Source: JAMCRM01 sp035561075
GTDB lineage: Bacteria > Acidobacteriota > Terriglobia > Bryobacterales > Bryobacteraceae
Length of the DNA: 64,000 bases
Reading direction: 5' to 3'
NCBI GenBank assembly: GCA_035561075.1
Contig: DATMYF010000084.1
Location: 1 to 64,000, forward strand
The notes under the pieces are model-generated. The model saw only the letters and a program-made list of their open reading frames with translations. It was not told the origin of the DNA and ran no database searches. Shown one piece after another: positions 35,231 to 44,041 of the stretch (its first letter is position 1; the number at the start of each line of letters is the position of its first letter). The translations under genes were made by a program, and so were the position numbers.

Positions 35231-35852
35231 ATGCGAAACCAAGTGATCTCGGCGTGTGCAGTTGGGTGCTATGCCGTTCACCTTCTTTCCGCAGCGAGTA
35301 TACCTGTCATGGCCAAGCACCGTGAGCGCTCGGAGCTACTCGACGCCAGCGGACGCGTAGTGCGGACAGACGAGAAGGCGGGCGTCTATTTACGGTCTTC
35401 TTCTGGGACCCCTCTTCAAACGTGTCCCGGTGCTAGACGGTGTGCCGATGGAGTCTCTTGCTGTGTCCGTCATCCAGGATCCCGCCCGGCAAACAGTCAC
35501 CACGATTCTCTATAAAGAGAAACTTGCAACGGTAATGCACAATGTTCCCATACGCCGTGAGCCGCGCACTTACGATTCGCAATCGATCACGGGCAATCGA
35601 ACCGTCAATGGGATCGACTGTATTGGGCGCAAGGTCATCTGCCGGGACATGAAAGCGGGCAGCTCTACCGACTGTGGAACGGCATGGTACTCGACGACTT
35701 ACGACCTTCTTGTCAGCATCGAGGACGCTGAGACGTTTCCCGACGGTACGAAACGGCGCTCAAGTTGGGAACGGTACGACGTTGCCATCAGTGCAGAGCC
35801 CGAGACACAACTATTTGAGATTCCTGCGGGTTTCCAAATCAAAGACGAATAG
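35231..35852 (+). pseudogene. Secreted hypothetical protein gene interrupted by a frameshift
   Basis: An ATG at 35231 with AGGAG upstream opens a frame with a signal-like start (MRNQVISACAVGCYAVHLLS) that reads to ASGRVVRTDEKAGVYLRSSS. Coding potential then moves to another frame near 35385-35420 and continues as KRVPVLDGVPMESLAVSVIQ through to IPAGFQIKDE and a stop at 35852. The two parts together (~205 aa) look like one secreted acidobacterial protein of a type I have seen annotated only as hypothetical (YSTTYDLLVSIEDAETFPDG, YDVAISAEPETQLFEIPAGF). The shift is either a real mutation or a sequencing error. The gene lies between the two copies of the tandem duplication. Confidence 0.65.
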
Positions 35853-35939
35853 GATCGCAGCTTCCTGGTCGTAAGCGGCTGGGTAACCGCCTTGAGCATC
35901 AGTGGCGGATGGTGTTGGGCTGAGGCCCAGCCTTGGGTG

Positions 35940-35957
35940 CCCGCTTCGAGCGGGTTT
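35940..35957 (+). terminator. Rho-independent-like terminator after the frameshifted gene
   Basis: CCCGCT-TCG-AGCGGG followed by TTTCGTCTT forms a compact GC-rich hairpin with a modest T-run, 87 bases after the stop at 35852. A second small stem (TGGGC-TGAG-GCCCA) lies just upstream. The copy-B Ig-gene relic starts immediately after it. Confidence 0.6.
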
Positions 35958-36151
35958 CGTCTTCCGGCTGTTTCCCCACCGTGTGATCACCGGCCGGGTG
36001 CTCGATGACGGCGGCGAACCTGTCGCCGGCGTGCAGTGCAGGCCATGCGGTATGGGTACATACAGGGCCACCGCATGCTCAGGTCGGCCGCCTGTTCGCC
36101 GCGACGGTGTCCATGAAAGAGAACGGCCGCGAGACCGTTCAGTTGAAGTAA
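35958..36151 (+). pseudogene. Degraded copy of the Ig-domain gene (duplication copy B)
   Basis: Bases 35958-36098 closely match 33615-33758 of the intact Ig-domain gene (CGTCTTCCGGCTG, then GGCCGGGTGCTCGATGA and TACATACAGGGCC). After a junction, 36099-36151 matches its 3' end around 34806-34857 (AAAGAGAACGG.CGCGAGACCGT.CAGTTGAAG). More than 1 kb of the gene between these blocks is deleted, and small indels and a stop disrupt the frame. It is followed by the intact UroD-family gene on the other strand. Confidence 0.85.
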
Positions 36152-36170
36152 CGAGGAGCGATAATTCGCG

Positions 36171-37439
36171 TCAGCCGCGGCGCCCGTTGAACTCCTTCAC
36201 CGCGTCGAACATGGCTGCCACGTTCTCCACCGGCGTGCATGCCTGCACGTTATGGACGCTGTTGAACACGAACCCTCCGCCGGGTGCGAACACCTCGCAG
36301 CGCGCCAGCACCTGCTCCCGCACTTGCGCGGGTGTTCCGAACGGCAGCACCTGTTGGGTGTCCACGCCGCCGCCCCAGAAGACGATGCGGTCACCGAATT
36401 CGGACTTCAGGCGCTCCGGTTCCATGTTGGCTGCGGAGCACTGCACCGGGTTTAAAATGTCGAAGCCCGCCTCGATGAACGACGGGATGAACTTCGCGGC
36501 CGATCCGCAGCAGTGCTTGAACGTCTTCCAGCCGGTGTGGGTGTGGACCCAATCGTTGATACGTTTGTAATACGGGAACCACAGCTCCCGGAAGGTGGCC
36601 ACCGAACAGAACGAGGAAGTCTGGGTGCCGAAGTCCGTGCCGCAGAGATAGGCCACGTCCACATTCGCGCCCACGCGCGCGGCAATGCGCTCCAGGTTTC
36701 CGAGCGCCACCTCTACCTGCCCGGAAAAGACGGCGTGGATGTAGTCGCGGCGGGTGCGCGTCGAGACGTACCACTCGGTGACGTCGCGGATGCCTCGGGG
36801 GTGTTTCAGCGCCACCCCGGCTACTTGCGAGATGTCGCCCAGTGCCGTGCCCCCGAAGCTGGCCAACACGGCGCGGCCGGTGGCGCGGGCCTCGCGCGCG
36901 GCGGTTTCAAGGAAGTCCAGCTCGCTTTCTGAAATAGGTCCGTACTCCTCCAGGTTATCGCGCGGGTCGAGGCGCTCTTCTACGATCGGCTCCTGGCGGG
37001 TAATGTTATCGAAGAAGTAACCGCCCTGTGGCATGCGCGCCGAGGGTGGCGCGGACGTGTCGCCCTCCGGGTAGAGCAGGGTATCGCCGTTCGCGTCGAT
37101 GGTGACGTTGAAGCCGCCGGGGACCAGTACCTCCAGGCCATCGTACAGGCGCCACGATTTCCAGTTATCCGTGGGAAAGCCATAGCGGGTGTTCAGGCGC
37201 CAGAGTCCCTGGGTATCGATGCCTAGGATCTCCTTCAGGTCGGGAGCGATCTCACCCAGCATCTGGCCTGGCTCGATGACCTTCACGGGGTCGTTGCCCA
37301 AACCGTAGTAGCGGCGCAGTGCTGCCATTACGCTCACATGCATTCCGGTGATGTTGCTGGAGCCGAAATCAACGGGAAGACGGTCGGGCTCGGTGTGCGC
37401 TACGGCAGCGAGCACTCGGTTTCTGGAAGCGCCTGGCAT
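36171..37439 (-). CDS. Uroporphyrinogen decarboxylase-fold (MtaA/CmuA-like) protein
   Basis: 422 aa from the ATG at 37439; a TTG two codons upstream is possible. The fold is recognisable from RVLAAVAHTEPDRLPVDFG, DFGTQTSSFCSVATFRELWF, YYKRINDWVHTHTGWKTFKH and the C-terminal FAPGGGFVFNSVHNVQACTP. Members outside haem synthesis are methyltransferases that move methyl groups to or from corrinoid proteins or coenzyme M; H and C in KTFKHCCG and the SVHNVQ region fit a metal-binding methyltransferase. True HemE residues are not evident, so a role in haem synthesis is unlikely. A degraded copy of its 3' end lies at 34877-35020. Confidence 0.85.
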   Translation of the reverse strand: MPGASRNRVLAAVAHTEPDRLPVDFGSSNITGMHVSVMAALRRYYGLGNDPVKVIEPGQMLGEIAPDLKEILGIDTQGLWRLNTRYGFPTDNWKSWRLYDGLEVLVPGGFNVTIDANGDTLLYPEGDTSAPPSARMPQGGYFFDNITRQEPIVEERLDPRDNLEEYGPISESELDFLETAAREARATGRAVLASFGGTALGDISQVAGVALKHPRGIRDVTEWYVSTRTRRDYIHAVFSGQVEVALGNLERIAARVGANVDVAYLCGTDFGTQTSSFCSVATFRELWFPYYKRINDWVHTHTGWKTFKHCCGSAAKFIPSFIEAGFDILNPVQCSAANMEPERLKSEFGDRIVFWGGGVDTQQVLPFGTPAQVREQVLARCEVFAPGGGFVFNSVHNVQACTPVENVAAMFDAVKEFNGRRG

Positions 37440-37526
37440 CGCCAAGCATTGTAACAGCGCGGGGATTCCGCGGCGTTGCGAAGCAGCCCCGTTTGTGACG
37501 ACAATGATAGCCCGGAGGACGAACGA

Positions 37527-38054
37527 ATGCGGTTAATCCCGGTTTCCATCCTCGCCCTCGCACTGGCCGCCGGCCTTTGCGCGGACGAGAAAGAGGCAAT
37601 CACCAAACACTGGAAGACCTCGGACGAGTTTACCCTCGCGGTGGCGGAAGCCATGCCCGCGGAGTCCTGGAACTTCTCGCCCAGTCCCGAGGAAATGGGC
37701 TTCGGCAAGCTCATGGTTCACTTCGCCTTCTACAACAACATGGTGGCGGGCAGGGTGAGCGGGATGCAGGCGCCGGCCCCGCCCGAAAAGATCGCGGCCG
37801 TGAACAAGGACCCCAAGGGCACCATCGACAAGCAAACCACCATCCAGTACCTGAAGGATTCCGTGGCGTTCTGCGAGAAGGCGCTGGCCGAGGTGACCGC
37901 GGCCAAACTGGACGAAACGTTCGGCCCTGAAGGGCGCCGCAGCACCGGCCGCGAGGCCCTCTGGGGAGCCTTCACCCACACCGCGCACCACCGCGGGCAG
38001 GCGGAAGTCTACCTGCGGGTGAAGGGTATTCAGCCGCCGAAGTACCGCTTCTAA
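37527..38054 (+). CDS. DinB-family protein with signal peptide
   Basis: 175 aa from the ATG at 37527, with GGAGG upstream; the leader MRLIPVSILALALAAGLCAD is a signal peptide. The four-helix DinB/YfiT-like fold is suggested by HWKTSDEFTLAVAEAMPAES, KLMVHFAFYN and the C-terminal FTHTAHHRGQAEVYLRVKGI. The His residues in the second helix (H..FYN) and in HTAHHRGQ are the usual metal ligands. Family members are metal-dependent thiol transferases or proteins of unknown role; export from the cytoplasm is typical of acidobacterial members. Its end overlaps the convergent Hsp70 gene by four bases. Confidence 0.88.
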   Translation: MRLIPVSILALALAAGLCADEKEAITKHWKTSDEFTLAVAEAMPAESWNFSPSPEEMGFGKLMVHFAFYNNMVAGRVSGMQAPAPPEKIAAVNKDPKGTIDKQTTIQYLKDSVAFCEKALAEVTAAKLDETFGPEGRRSTGREALWGAFTHTAHHRGQAEVYLRVKGIQPPKYRF

Positions 38055-40714
38055 ACCGGCTCCGGTGATTCCGGCCCGGCCAGCACCAGGCCTGAGGGCA
38101 GTTCCTCGCCGAAGATGCGGCCCAGGGCGCGCTCGTCCTCCTCTTCGCCGTCGAGGATGGGGAGATAGCGGTCCGCACTGGGCAGGCTCTCCAGGCGCCG
38201 GCGCACCGTGGTCTGCGTTGTAGGGGAGAGGTCCCGCACGGGGTCTTCCGTACGGCGCGCGATCAAGGCCAGGGCCTCGGCCGCCTTATCAACGTGGAGC
38301 AGCGCCTCTACCCAGCGGGTGGCCACCGTTGGCGGCACAACAAGGTTGATCGGCCCGTAGAACAGCTTGCGCGCGCCCAACCGCGAGAGGCACCACAGCT
38401 CGGTTTCGCGGTAATCGCCGGCCTTGATGCGCCGCACGATGGTGTCCCCCAGCTCCGTCTTCGTGCCCACGGGCAGCAGTTCCAGGCTGGCTGCCGTGCG
38501 CCACATTTCGCGCAGCAGGCTGGTGTTGACACGGGGCGCTTTCTTGCCGGCTTTCGGCAGCAGGAAGGGCGACAGCCGCTGGTAAATATCCACCTGCTGG
38601 TTGCGGTTGAGGCCCCCAGCCACGCGTCCCCAGAAGATCCACCACTCGATCTCGCACTGCACCTGGTTGCCGTACTGTAAGCCCTGTGCGTAGACCCGGC
38701 GCGCCTGCTCGACGCGCCAGTCGTCACCCGGGAAGCCGAAACCGGGGCGCAGGCAGAAGCCGCCCAGGTTGAGCCACCGGACCTCGTACGCGGGGCTCTT
38801 CTTGCGGCCGTCCGCGGATTCAAGAAACGCGTCTCCCATCTTCCGGATGGCGTCCACCGGCCACGAGTTCTTCCCCAGCCCCATGGCCTGTTCGAGCTTC
38901 GCGGGAACCTCTTCGGGCGCCACGGGCGACTTCGCGTTGGTAGAAAATACTGCCCGGATCAGCTCCAGCGACTGCGCCAGCGCCTCTTCGCTCACCACCG
39001 CGGCGGCGCGCTTTTCCACCTTCTTCTCGGCGGCCGCCTTGCGCAGTTCGAATTGCAGGCGCCAGCGGTTCTCGCTGATTTTCGAATCGGCCCACGTTTC
39101 AAGCGTCCCGATCTCCGTCAATCGCGCTCCCAGCTTCACCGGGATGAGCCGCTCCCCCGCCTTGCGGCCGAAGCGGATCACCGCGTTGAGCGGCGCGTGC
39201 ATGTGGAGGTCTGGGTCCGCCGCATCGAATTCCACCACCCCTCCCAAGGGGTCATCCGTACGGGTGAGCGAGCTGTACAGCCGGAACGACACGGGGCGGT
39301 TGGCCACCAGTTGCAGGCGCTCGTCGTCGATTTCGAGCGTGGCCCCTTCCTCTGCGCCGCGCGGCACGAGGCACACGGTAGACACTTTTTCCGCCCGCGC
39401 TTCCCCGATGCCGATGTAGTAAGTCCGGGGCAGGCCGCCGCGCACCAGCACGCCGCTGCCGGTAGCGCGCACATAGGAGTAGTACGCCGCGCCCGCGGCC
39501 ACCGCGAGATCCAGGTCGCGGTTTTCGAAGATCTCGGGCCGCCGCCCGTACCAGTGCTCGATCACATCCGCCACGCGGTTGCGCAGCACGTCGGGAATGA
39601 AGAAGCCGCCGTTGAAAAGAATGGCGTCCGGCACTTCCCCGGCCGATTCCAGGAACTGGTTCAGATGGCGGGTAATCGACGGGTCCGAAACATACGGCAG
39701 CCCCAGTTCGCGGAAGAGGCTGCGTTTCTCATCCTTCGGTAAATCGCCGCGTTGGGTGATCGGCAGAAAGCCGTCGAGCGCCAGTTCCAACGCCTCTTCG
39801 CGCAGGATTTCGGTCTTGAGCGTGCGCCCTATCAGCGCCGTCCCGGTCCCCAGCACGGTGATCTCGACACTCTTCAGATGCGGATCCAGCAGCAGCCGCT
39901 CCTTAGCCGCCGAACACTGCCGCCGCAAGCCGCTGCGCTGCCGGATGGAGAGTGGCGTCCCGAGCTTGGTTTCCACCAGCCAGGCGAGTGTCAGGTCCAG
40001 GTTGTCGCCGCCCAGCAGCAGGTGGCGGCCGACGGAGGTGCGGGTGAAGTTCACCAGGTCGCCCTCGCGGCTTACCCGGATGAGGCTGAAGTCGCTGGTG
40101 CCGCCTCCGACGTCGCAGACCAGTACGATCTGGCCGTCCCGCAGCAGCCGCCGCGATTGCGTGAAGTTGTTGGCGATCCACGAATAGAACGCCGCCGCCG
40201 GCTCTTCGAGCAGCGTGATCTTTTCCAGGCCGGCCTCGCGCGCCGCCATCACGGTCAGCTCGCGCGCCTCTTCGTCGAAGGACGCCGGCACCGTGAGGAC
40301 GATGTCCTGCTCCGCCAGCGGCAGCCCCGTGGCTTTGTCCCACTCGTCGCGGAATTTCGCCAGGAAACGCGACGAGACTTCCACCGGTGAGAGCACCCGG
40401 CCGGTCTCCTGGGAATCCCACGGCAGGATTTTGGCGGTGCGGTCCACGTCGGGGTTCGAGAGCCAGCTCTTTACCGAGTGCACCAGTTTGGTGGGCACCA
40501 AGGCGCCCTGCTCGCGCGCGTACTCCCCAATGGGCTGGCTGTCCTCCAGGAACAGGAAAGATGGCAGCGTGCGCCGCGCCTCCACACGCCCGGGCGCCAC
40601 CGCCTGCGGCGTTTCGAAAATGTGGATGGGGGGAAAGTCGCGGTCGCCGGCTTCGCCGGGATCAATAAACGCCAGGGCCGAATTCGTGGTCCCCAGGTCG
40701 ATTCCGATTTTCAT
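38051..40714 (-). CDS. Hsp70-family protein with C-terminal DUF3731 domain
   Basis: 887 aa. The Hsp70 nucleotide-binding domain is complete: IGIDLGTTNSALAF at the N-terminus, ITLLEEPAAAFYSW, VCDVGGGTSDFSLIRV and a DAILFNGGFF segment. A short beta-rich part follows, with no DnaK-type substrate lid or EEVD-like tail. The last ~300 residues (YEVRWLNLGGFCLRPGFGFP, EIEWWIFWGRVAGGLNRNQQ, LWCLSRLGARKLFYG) match DUF3731, found only attached to such Hsp70s. It overlaps the shorter Hsp70 gene by four bases (ATGA), so the two are translated together. No DnaJ or GrpE gene is near; the function is unknown. Confidence 0.9.
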   Translation of the reverse strand: MKIGIDLGTTNSALAFIDPGEAGDRDFPPIHIFETPQAVAPGRVEARRTLPSFLFLEDSQPIGEYAREQGALVPTKLVHSVKSWLSNPDVDRTAKILPWDSQETGRVLSPVEVSSRFLAKFRDEWDKATGLPLAEQDIVLTVPASFDEEARELTVMAAREAGLEKITLLEEPAAAFYSWIANNFTQSRRLLRDGQIVLVCDVGGGTSDFSLIRVSREGDLVNFTRTSVGRHLLLGGDNLDLTLAWLVETKLGTPLSIRQRSGLRRQCSAAKERLLLDPHLKSVEITVLGTGTALIGRTLKTEILREEALELALDGFLPITQRGDLPKDEKRSLFRELGLPYVSDPSITRHLNQFLESAGEVPDAILFNGGFFIPDVLRNRVADVIEHWYGRRPEIFENRDLDLAVAAGAAYYSYVRATGSGVLVRGGLPRTYYIGIGEARAEKVSTVCLVPRGAEEGATLEIDDERLQLVANRPVSFRLYSSLTRTDDPLGGVVEFDAADPDLHMHAPLNAVIRFGRKAGERLIPVKLGARLTEIGTLETWADSKISENRWRLQFELRKAAAEKKVEKRAAAVVSEEALAQSLELIRAVFSTNAKSPVAPEEVPAKLEQAMGLGKNSWPVDAIRKMGDAFLESADGRKKSPAYEVRWLNLGGFCLRPGFGFPGDDWRVEQARRVYAQGLQYGNQVQCEIEWWIFWGRVAGGLNRNQQVDIYQRLSPFLLPKAGKKAPRVNTSLLREMWRTAASLELLPVGTKTELGDTIVRRIKAGDYRETELWCLSRLGARKLFYGPINLVVPPTVATRWVEALLHVDKAAEALALIARRTEDPVRDLSPTTQTTVRRRLESLPSADRYLPILDGEEEDERALGRIFGEELPSGLVLAGPESPEPV

Positions 40715-42540
40715 GTTTCTACGCGTTCACGTACGTTGAATTCGAGCTTCCAGCGGCGCCCGTCGCGCGCCACGCACCATAGTTGCAGCATACCGGTTTC
40801 GGTCACCACGGTTTCGAAGGAGACCGGCACCACGTCCGCGCCGTTGCCGCTCGCGGGAAGCTCGACCCCCATGGGAGGTAGTTCCTGTAAATCGTCTCCT
40901 ACGTCCTCGATCAAGTCGCCCGGCTGGTCATTTTTGCGAGCGGCTGAGGTGAAAAACCGGAACTCCGCGGGCTCCCCTACCACCAGCCCGAACTCGCGCC
41001 CGGCGATGCGCTGGTCCGTGCCTTCCTCCATACCGAAGGGCACCACCGTCAAGGCCTTGAGCGGCGCTGTGAAACCCGGGACGGACGGCATGGCGCTCTC
41101 AATCGCCACATAGTAGCTGCGGGCGACGCCGCCGCGAATGCGCACGCCGCGTCCGCGCCGCGCCAGGCCATAGTAGGTCGCGCCGCGCGAAACCGCGTGC
41201 ATCAAGTCTTCGCCGCTCAACGGTTCGACGGCCGGGAAGCCCTCTTCCGCCAGCCAGTTGTCGAGCGTGGTGAGCAGGCGTTCCCGTACCAGCCGCGCGT
41301 TCAATACTCCGCCGTTGAACAGCACGTGTGTGGGGCAGGCCAGTCCGCTGGGGCCGCGCCGCACCGCCCCGTGTTCTGCCGATGAGGCCTGTTGCCGCAG
41401 GAAACGAGCCATGTGCCGGGTGACCGCCGCATCCGCCGCGTACGGCAGCCCCAGTTCCTGCAGCCCTACCTTGCGCGCGCGTTGCGGCATGTCCTGGCTC
41501 GAGACCGTGGGGAAGAAACCGTCCAGCAGCACGCGTTCGATATCGGAAAGAGTGAGCGACGCCTTGATGGTGCCGCCCACCAGTCCGGTACCCTTTCCCA
41601 GGATTGTGACGGGCTCCTCGGTTGAGGCGGCGCCCGGCTCCAACAGTTTCTCTTTGGCGGTGCGGCAGTTGTTCCAAAGGGCCTGCAACTGAAACCCGTC
41701 GATGCGAGTGCCCTTTTCGGCCAGCCGGTCGGCCACCACGCGGGCCAGCGCCAAGTCGATGTTATCGCCGCCCAAAAGGATGTGCTCCCCCACGGCCACG
41801 CGGTCGAGCGCCAGTTCGCCGGCACGCTCCGTCACGGCGATGAGGGTGAAATCCGTGGTGCCGCCCCCGATATCCACTACCAGGATGAGGTCCCCCACGT
41901 TGACGCGTTCGCGCCAGTCGCGGTGGCGGTCGATCCAGGCGTAAAAGGCGGCCTGTGGCTCTTCGAGCAGGGTGACGTTGCGGTACCCGGCGTCTTCGGC
42001 GGCGCGCTGCGTCAGTTCACGGGCGACGGCATCGAAGGACGCCGGCACGGTCACCAGCACGTCCTGCTCGTGGAACGGCGCCTCTGGCATCTTGATGTCC
42101 CAACCGCGCTGGAGGTGTTCGAGATACCGGCGGCTGGCCTCCACCGGGGAGAGCTTCGGGACGCCTTCGGGCGCGCGGAACGGCAGGATCGGGGCGGTGC
42201 GGTCCACCCCGGAATGCGAGAGCCACGATTTGGCCGAAGTCACCAGCCGGCCGGCGTTTTCGACCCCGCGCTTCTGCGCCAGGCGACCCACCACAGCCTC
42301 GGGGCTCGGGTCCCAGGGCAGCGCCAGCGTCCCTTGAGGGAAATCTGTCGCACCCGGCAGATATATGAATGACGGCAGCAGGTCCGGGTCCCGCACCTCC
42401 CCCGGATTCACCAGTTGCGGCACCCCAAGCAGGCGCACTTCGGGCGATGCAAAGGGATCCGCTTCCGGCTTGGCCTCCGCATAGGCCATGGCGGAGTTAG
42501 TGGTCCCCAGGTCGATGCCGATGACGTACTTCGGTTCCAA
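40711..42540 (-). CDS. Hsp70-family protein (short paralogue)
   Basis: 609 aa. It has the same nucleotide-binding features as the next gene: YVIGIDLGTTNSAMAYAEAK, VTLLEEPQAAFYAWIDRHRD, VVDIGGGTTDFTLIAV and THVLFNGGVLNARL. It ends soon after a beta-rich region (RRWKLEFNVRERVET), again without a helical lid. The nucleotide-binding domain is closely related to that of the 887-aa partner, pointing to an old gene duplication. Its gene lies 30 bases after DUF2760 and overlaps the partner by four bases, giving the order DUF2760, short Hsp70, long Hsp70. The pair may form a heteromer that works on one client. Confidence 0.9.
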   Translation of the reverse strand: MEPKYVIGIDLGTTNSAMAYAEAKPEADPFASPEVRLLGVPQLVNPGEVRDPDLLPSFIYLPGATDFPQGTLALPWDPSPEAVVGRLAQKRGVENAGRLVTSAKSWLSHSGVDRTAPILPFRAPEGVPKLSPVEASRRYLEHLQRGWDIKMPEAPFHEQDVLVTVPASFDAVARELTQRAAEDAGYRNVTLLEEPQAAFYAWIDRHRDWRERVNVGDLILVVDIGGGTTDFTLIAVTERAGELALDRVAVGEHILLGGDNIDLALARVVADRLAEKGTRIDGFQLQALWNNCRTAKEKLLEPGAASTEEPVTILGKGTGLVGGTIKASLTLSDIERVLLDGFFPTVSSQDMPQRARKVGLQELGLPYAADAAVTRHMARFLRQQASSAEHGAVRRGPSGLACPTHVLFNGGVLNARLVRERLLTTLDNWLAEEGFPAVEPLSGEDLMHAVSRGATYYGLARRGRGVRIRGGVARSYYVAIESAMPSVPGFTAPLKALTVVPFGMEEGTDQRIAGREFGLVVGEPAEFRFFTSAARKNDQPGDLIEDVGDDLQELPPMGVELPASGNGADVVPVSFETVVTETGMLQLWCVARDGRRWKLEFNVRERVET

Positions 42541-42570
42541 ATTACCTCCCGGGATGACGCCCCCGCGGCG

Positions 42571-43086
42571 CTATTCGACCTCGATTTCGGCGGGCGCAAT
42601 CACGCTGGCGTCCTGCCGGGGAGCGAGTGCGGGCAAATCCACCGCCACCGCGCGCCATCCTTTATGGCGCAGCACGCCGCCGGCTGGCGGCTGGGCGGGG
42701 ACGTTGCCGATGAACTTCACCAGTCCGCCGTTGGCCCCGGTGGCCTGGGTATAGGTGCCTTCCACGCCGTCGATCACGGGCTGGAGCTTCAGATACCGGG
42801 TGAGCGATTCGCGGCACTGGTCGTGCAGGCTGCGCACCGCGGCCCCCACCTGGTCGTCGGAGTACGGGGCGATGTCCTCCATGATGAAGTCGATCAGGCG
42901 CGAATCGCGCTGCAGGATAGCAAGCATCTGGAGCGCGCCGTCGGAAACCCGCACGGCGGGCTGGATGGGAGCGGCGGGCTTCGTGTCGCGGGGTGCGAGG
43001 CCCAGATCCGTCACCACCGCCTCCGAGAGCGCGCCGCGAAAGAGAATTTGGAAAAACGACCGGAAAGCGAGCAGAAGTCTATGCAA
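42571..43086 (-). CDS. DUF2760 domain-containing protein
   Basis: About 171 aa. I prefer the TTG at 43086, with GGAG just upstream, because family members begin close to the motif LLLAFRSFFQILFRG; an in-frame GTG at 43119 would add 11 residues. The amphipathic N-terminal helix is followed by a coiled, charged middle (ALQMLAILQRDSRLIDFIME, QCRESLTRYLKLQPVIDGVE) and a C-terminal beta segment (GVLRHKGWRAVAVDLPALAP). DUF2760 is known mainly as the partner of Hsp70/DUF3731 genes, as here. It may be a co-factor or client-binding subunit, but no activity is known to me. Confidence 0.85.
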   Translation of the reverse strand: MHRLLLAFRSFFQILFRGALSEAVVTDLGLAPRDTKPAAPIQPAVRVSDGALQMLAILQRDSRLIDFIMEDIAPYSDDQVGAAVRSLHDQCRESLTRYLKLQPVIDGVEGTYTQATGANGGLVKFIGNVPAQPPAGGVLRHKGWRAVAVDLPALAPRQDASVIAPAEIEVE

Positions 43087-43188
43087 ACGATCACTCCAGA
43101 GTGTGGCGATGCCGCCCACTCAAATTTTAGGATAGCGGAATTTGGCTCTCCTCTGGACATTGGCGTAAGCTGAAGTTTCACCCCGTCA

Positions 43189-44037
43189 ATGAGTCTCATC
43201 ACCCTGATCGGCCCGTCCAACTGGGCGGCGCGCTACGCCCGGTGCCGCCCCACCCTCCGTTATCTGGCGGAAACCGAGGCCCACGTCTACGCCCTGGCGG
43301 TGGCGGCCAGCGTCCTGCTCTCCTTCTATCCCTTCCTGATCGTCATCCTTACTTTCTGCCGCGACGTGCTTAACTGGCCCGCGGCGGTGAACGCTATCTA
43401 TATGGCCCTGAACGACTTCCTGCCTGGCGAGCTGGGCGGGTTCATTCAGCGCAACATCAAGATCCGGGGTACCTTCCAGCTCACCTCCATGCTGTTGCTG
43501 CTGTTTACCGCGAACGGCGTCTTCGAGCCACTTGAGGTAGCGCTGAACCGCGCCTGGGGGGTCACGTCCAACCGCAGCTACCTGCGTAACCAATTGGTGA
43601 GCCTGGGGATGATCTTTATGTGCGGCGGCCTGGCGCTGCTTTCCCTGATTCTGACTGCCATGCACCAGTCTTGGACCGTCGGGTGGACCGGGCCCATGGT
43701 GATGATGCGGTCGTGGGTCGATCTCGTTCTCTTTAAGCTGGCAGCGGTGCCGATCTCGATTCTGGCGCTCTTTCTGGTCTATTGGTTGCTGCCCAACCGC
43801 AAGGTGGACCCCAGGCAGGCCGCGCCCGTGGCCATCGTAGTGGGGTTGCTGCTTGAGGCGCTAAAGTACGTTAACTTGCTGATTTGGCCGCTTTTCGGCA
43901 CCAAATTGCAGCGTGAATACGGCGTTTTCTATAATTCCGTGACGATTCTGCTGTGGAGCTTCATAGGCGCGATGGTGATCCTGGCGGGTGCGGAATGGGC
44001 GGCGCGCGCCGAAAGGGACCGGACGGACGTATCCTGA
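43189..44037 (+). CDS. YihY/BrkB-family inner-membrane protein
   Basis: 282 aa with about six membrane helices, typical of the family (once thought to be RNase BN). Family features: ASVLLSFYPFLIVILTFCRD, RGTFQLTSMLLLLFTANGVF, ALNRAWGVTSNRSYLRNQLV and YGVFYNSVTILLWSFIGAMV. The role is unknown; transport or envelope integrity have been proposed for relatives. It is divergent from the DUF2760/Hsp70 operon and is followed after four bases by the small amidase-partner gene, so it may be the first gene of the amidase transcript. Confidence 0.9.
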   Translation: MSLITLIGPSNWAARYARCRPTLRYLAETEAHVYALAVAASVLLSFYPFLIVILTFCRDVLNWPAAVNAIYMALNDFLPGELGGFIQRNIKIRGTFQLTSMLLLLFTANGVFEPLEVALNRAWGVTSNRSYLRNQLVSLGMIFMCGGLALLSLILTAMHQSWTVGWTGPMVMMRSWVDLVLFKLAAVPISILALFLVYWLLPNRKVDPRQAAPVAIVVGLLLEALKYVNLLIWPLFGTKLQREYGVFYNSVTILLWSFIGAMVILAGAEWAARAERDRTDVS

Positions 44038-44041
44038 TCCA

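Noticed and set aside
36171..37439. Uroporphyrinogen decarboxylase of haem synthesis (HemE)
   Set aside because: The sequence is longer and more like corrinoid methyltransferase relatives; no haem genes nearby.
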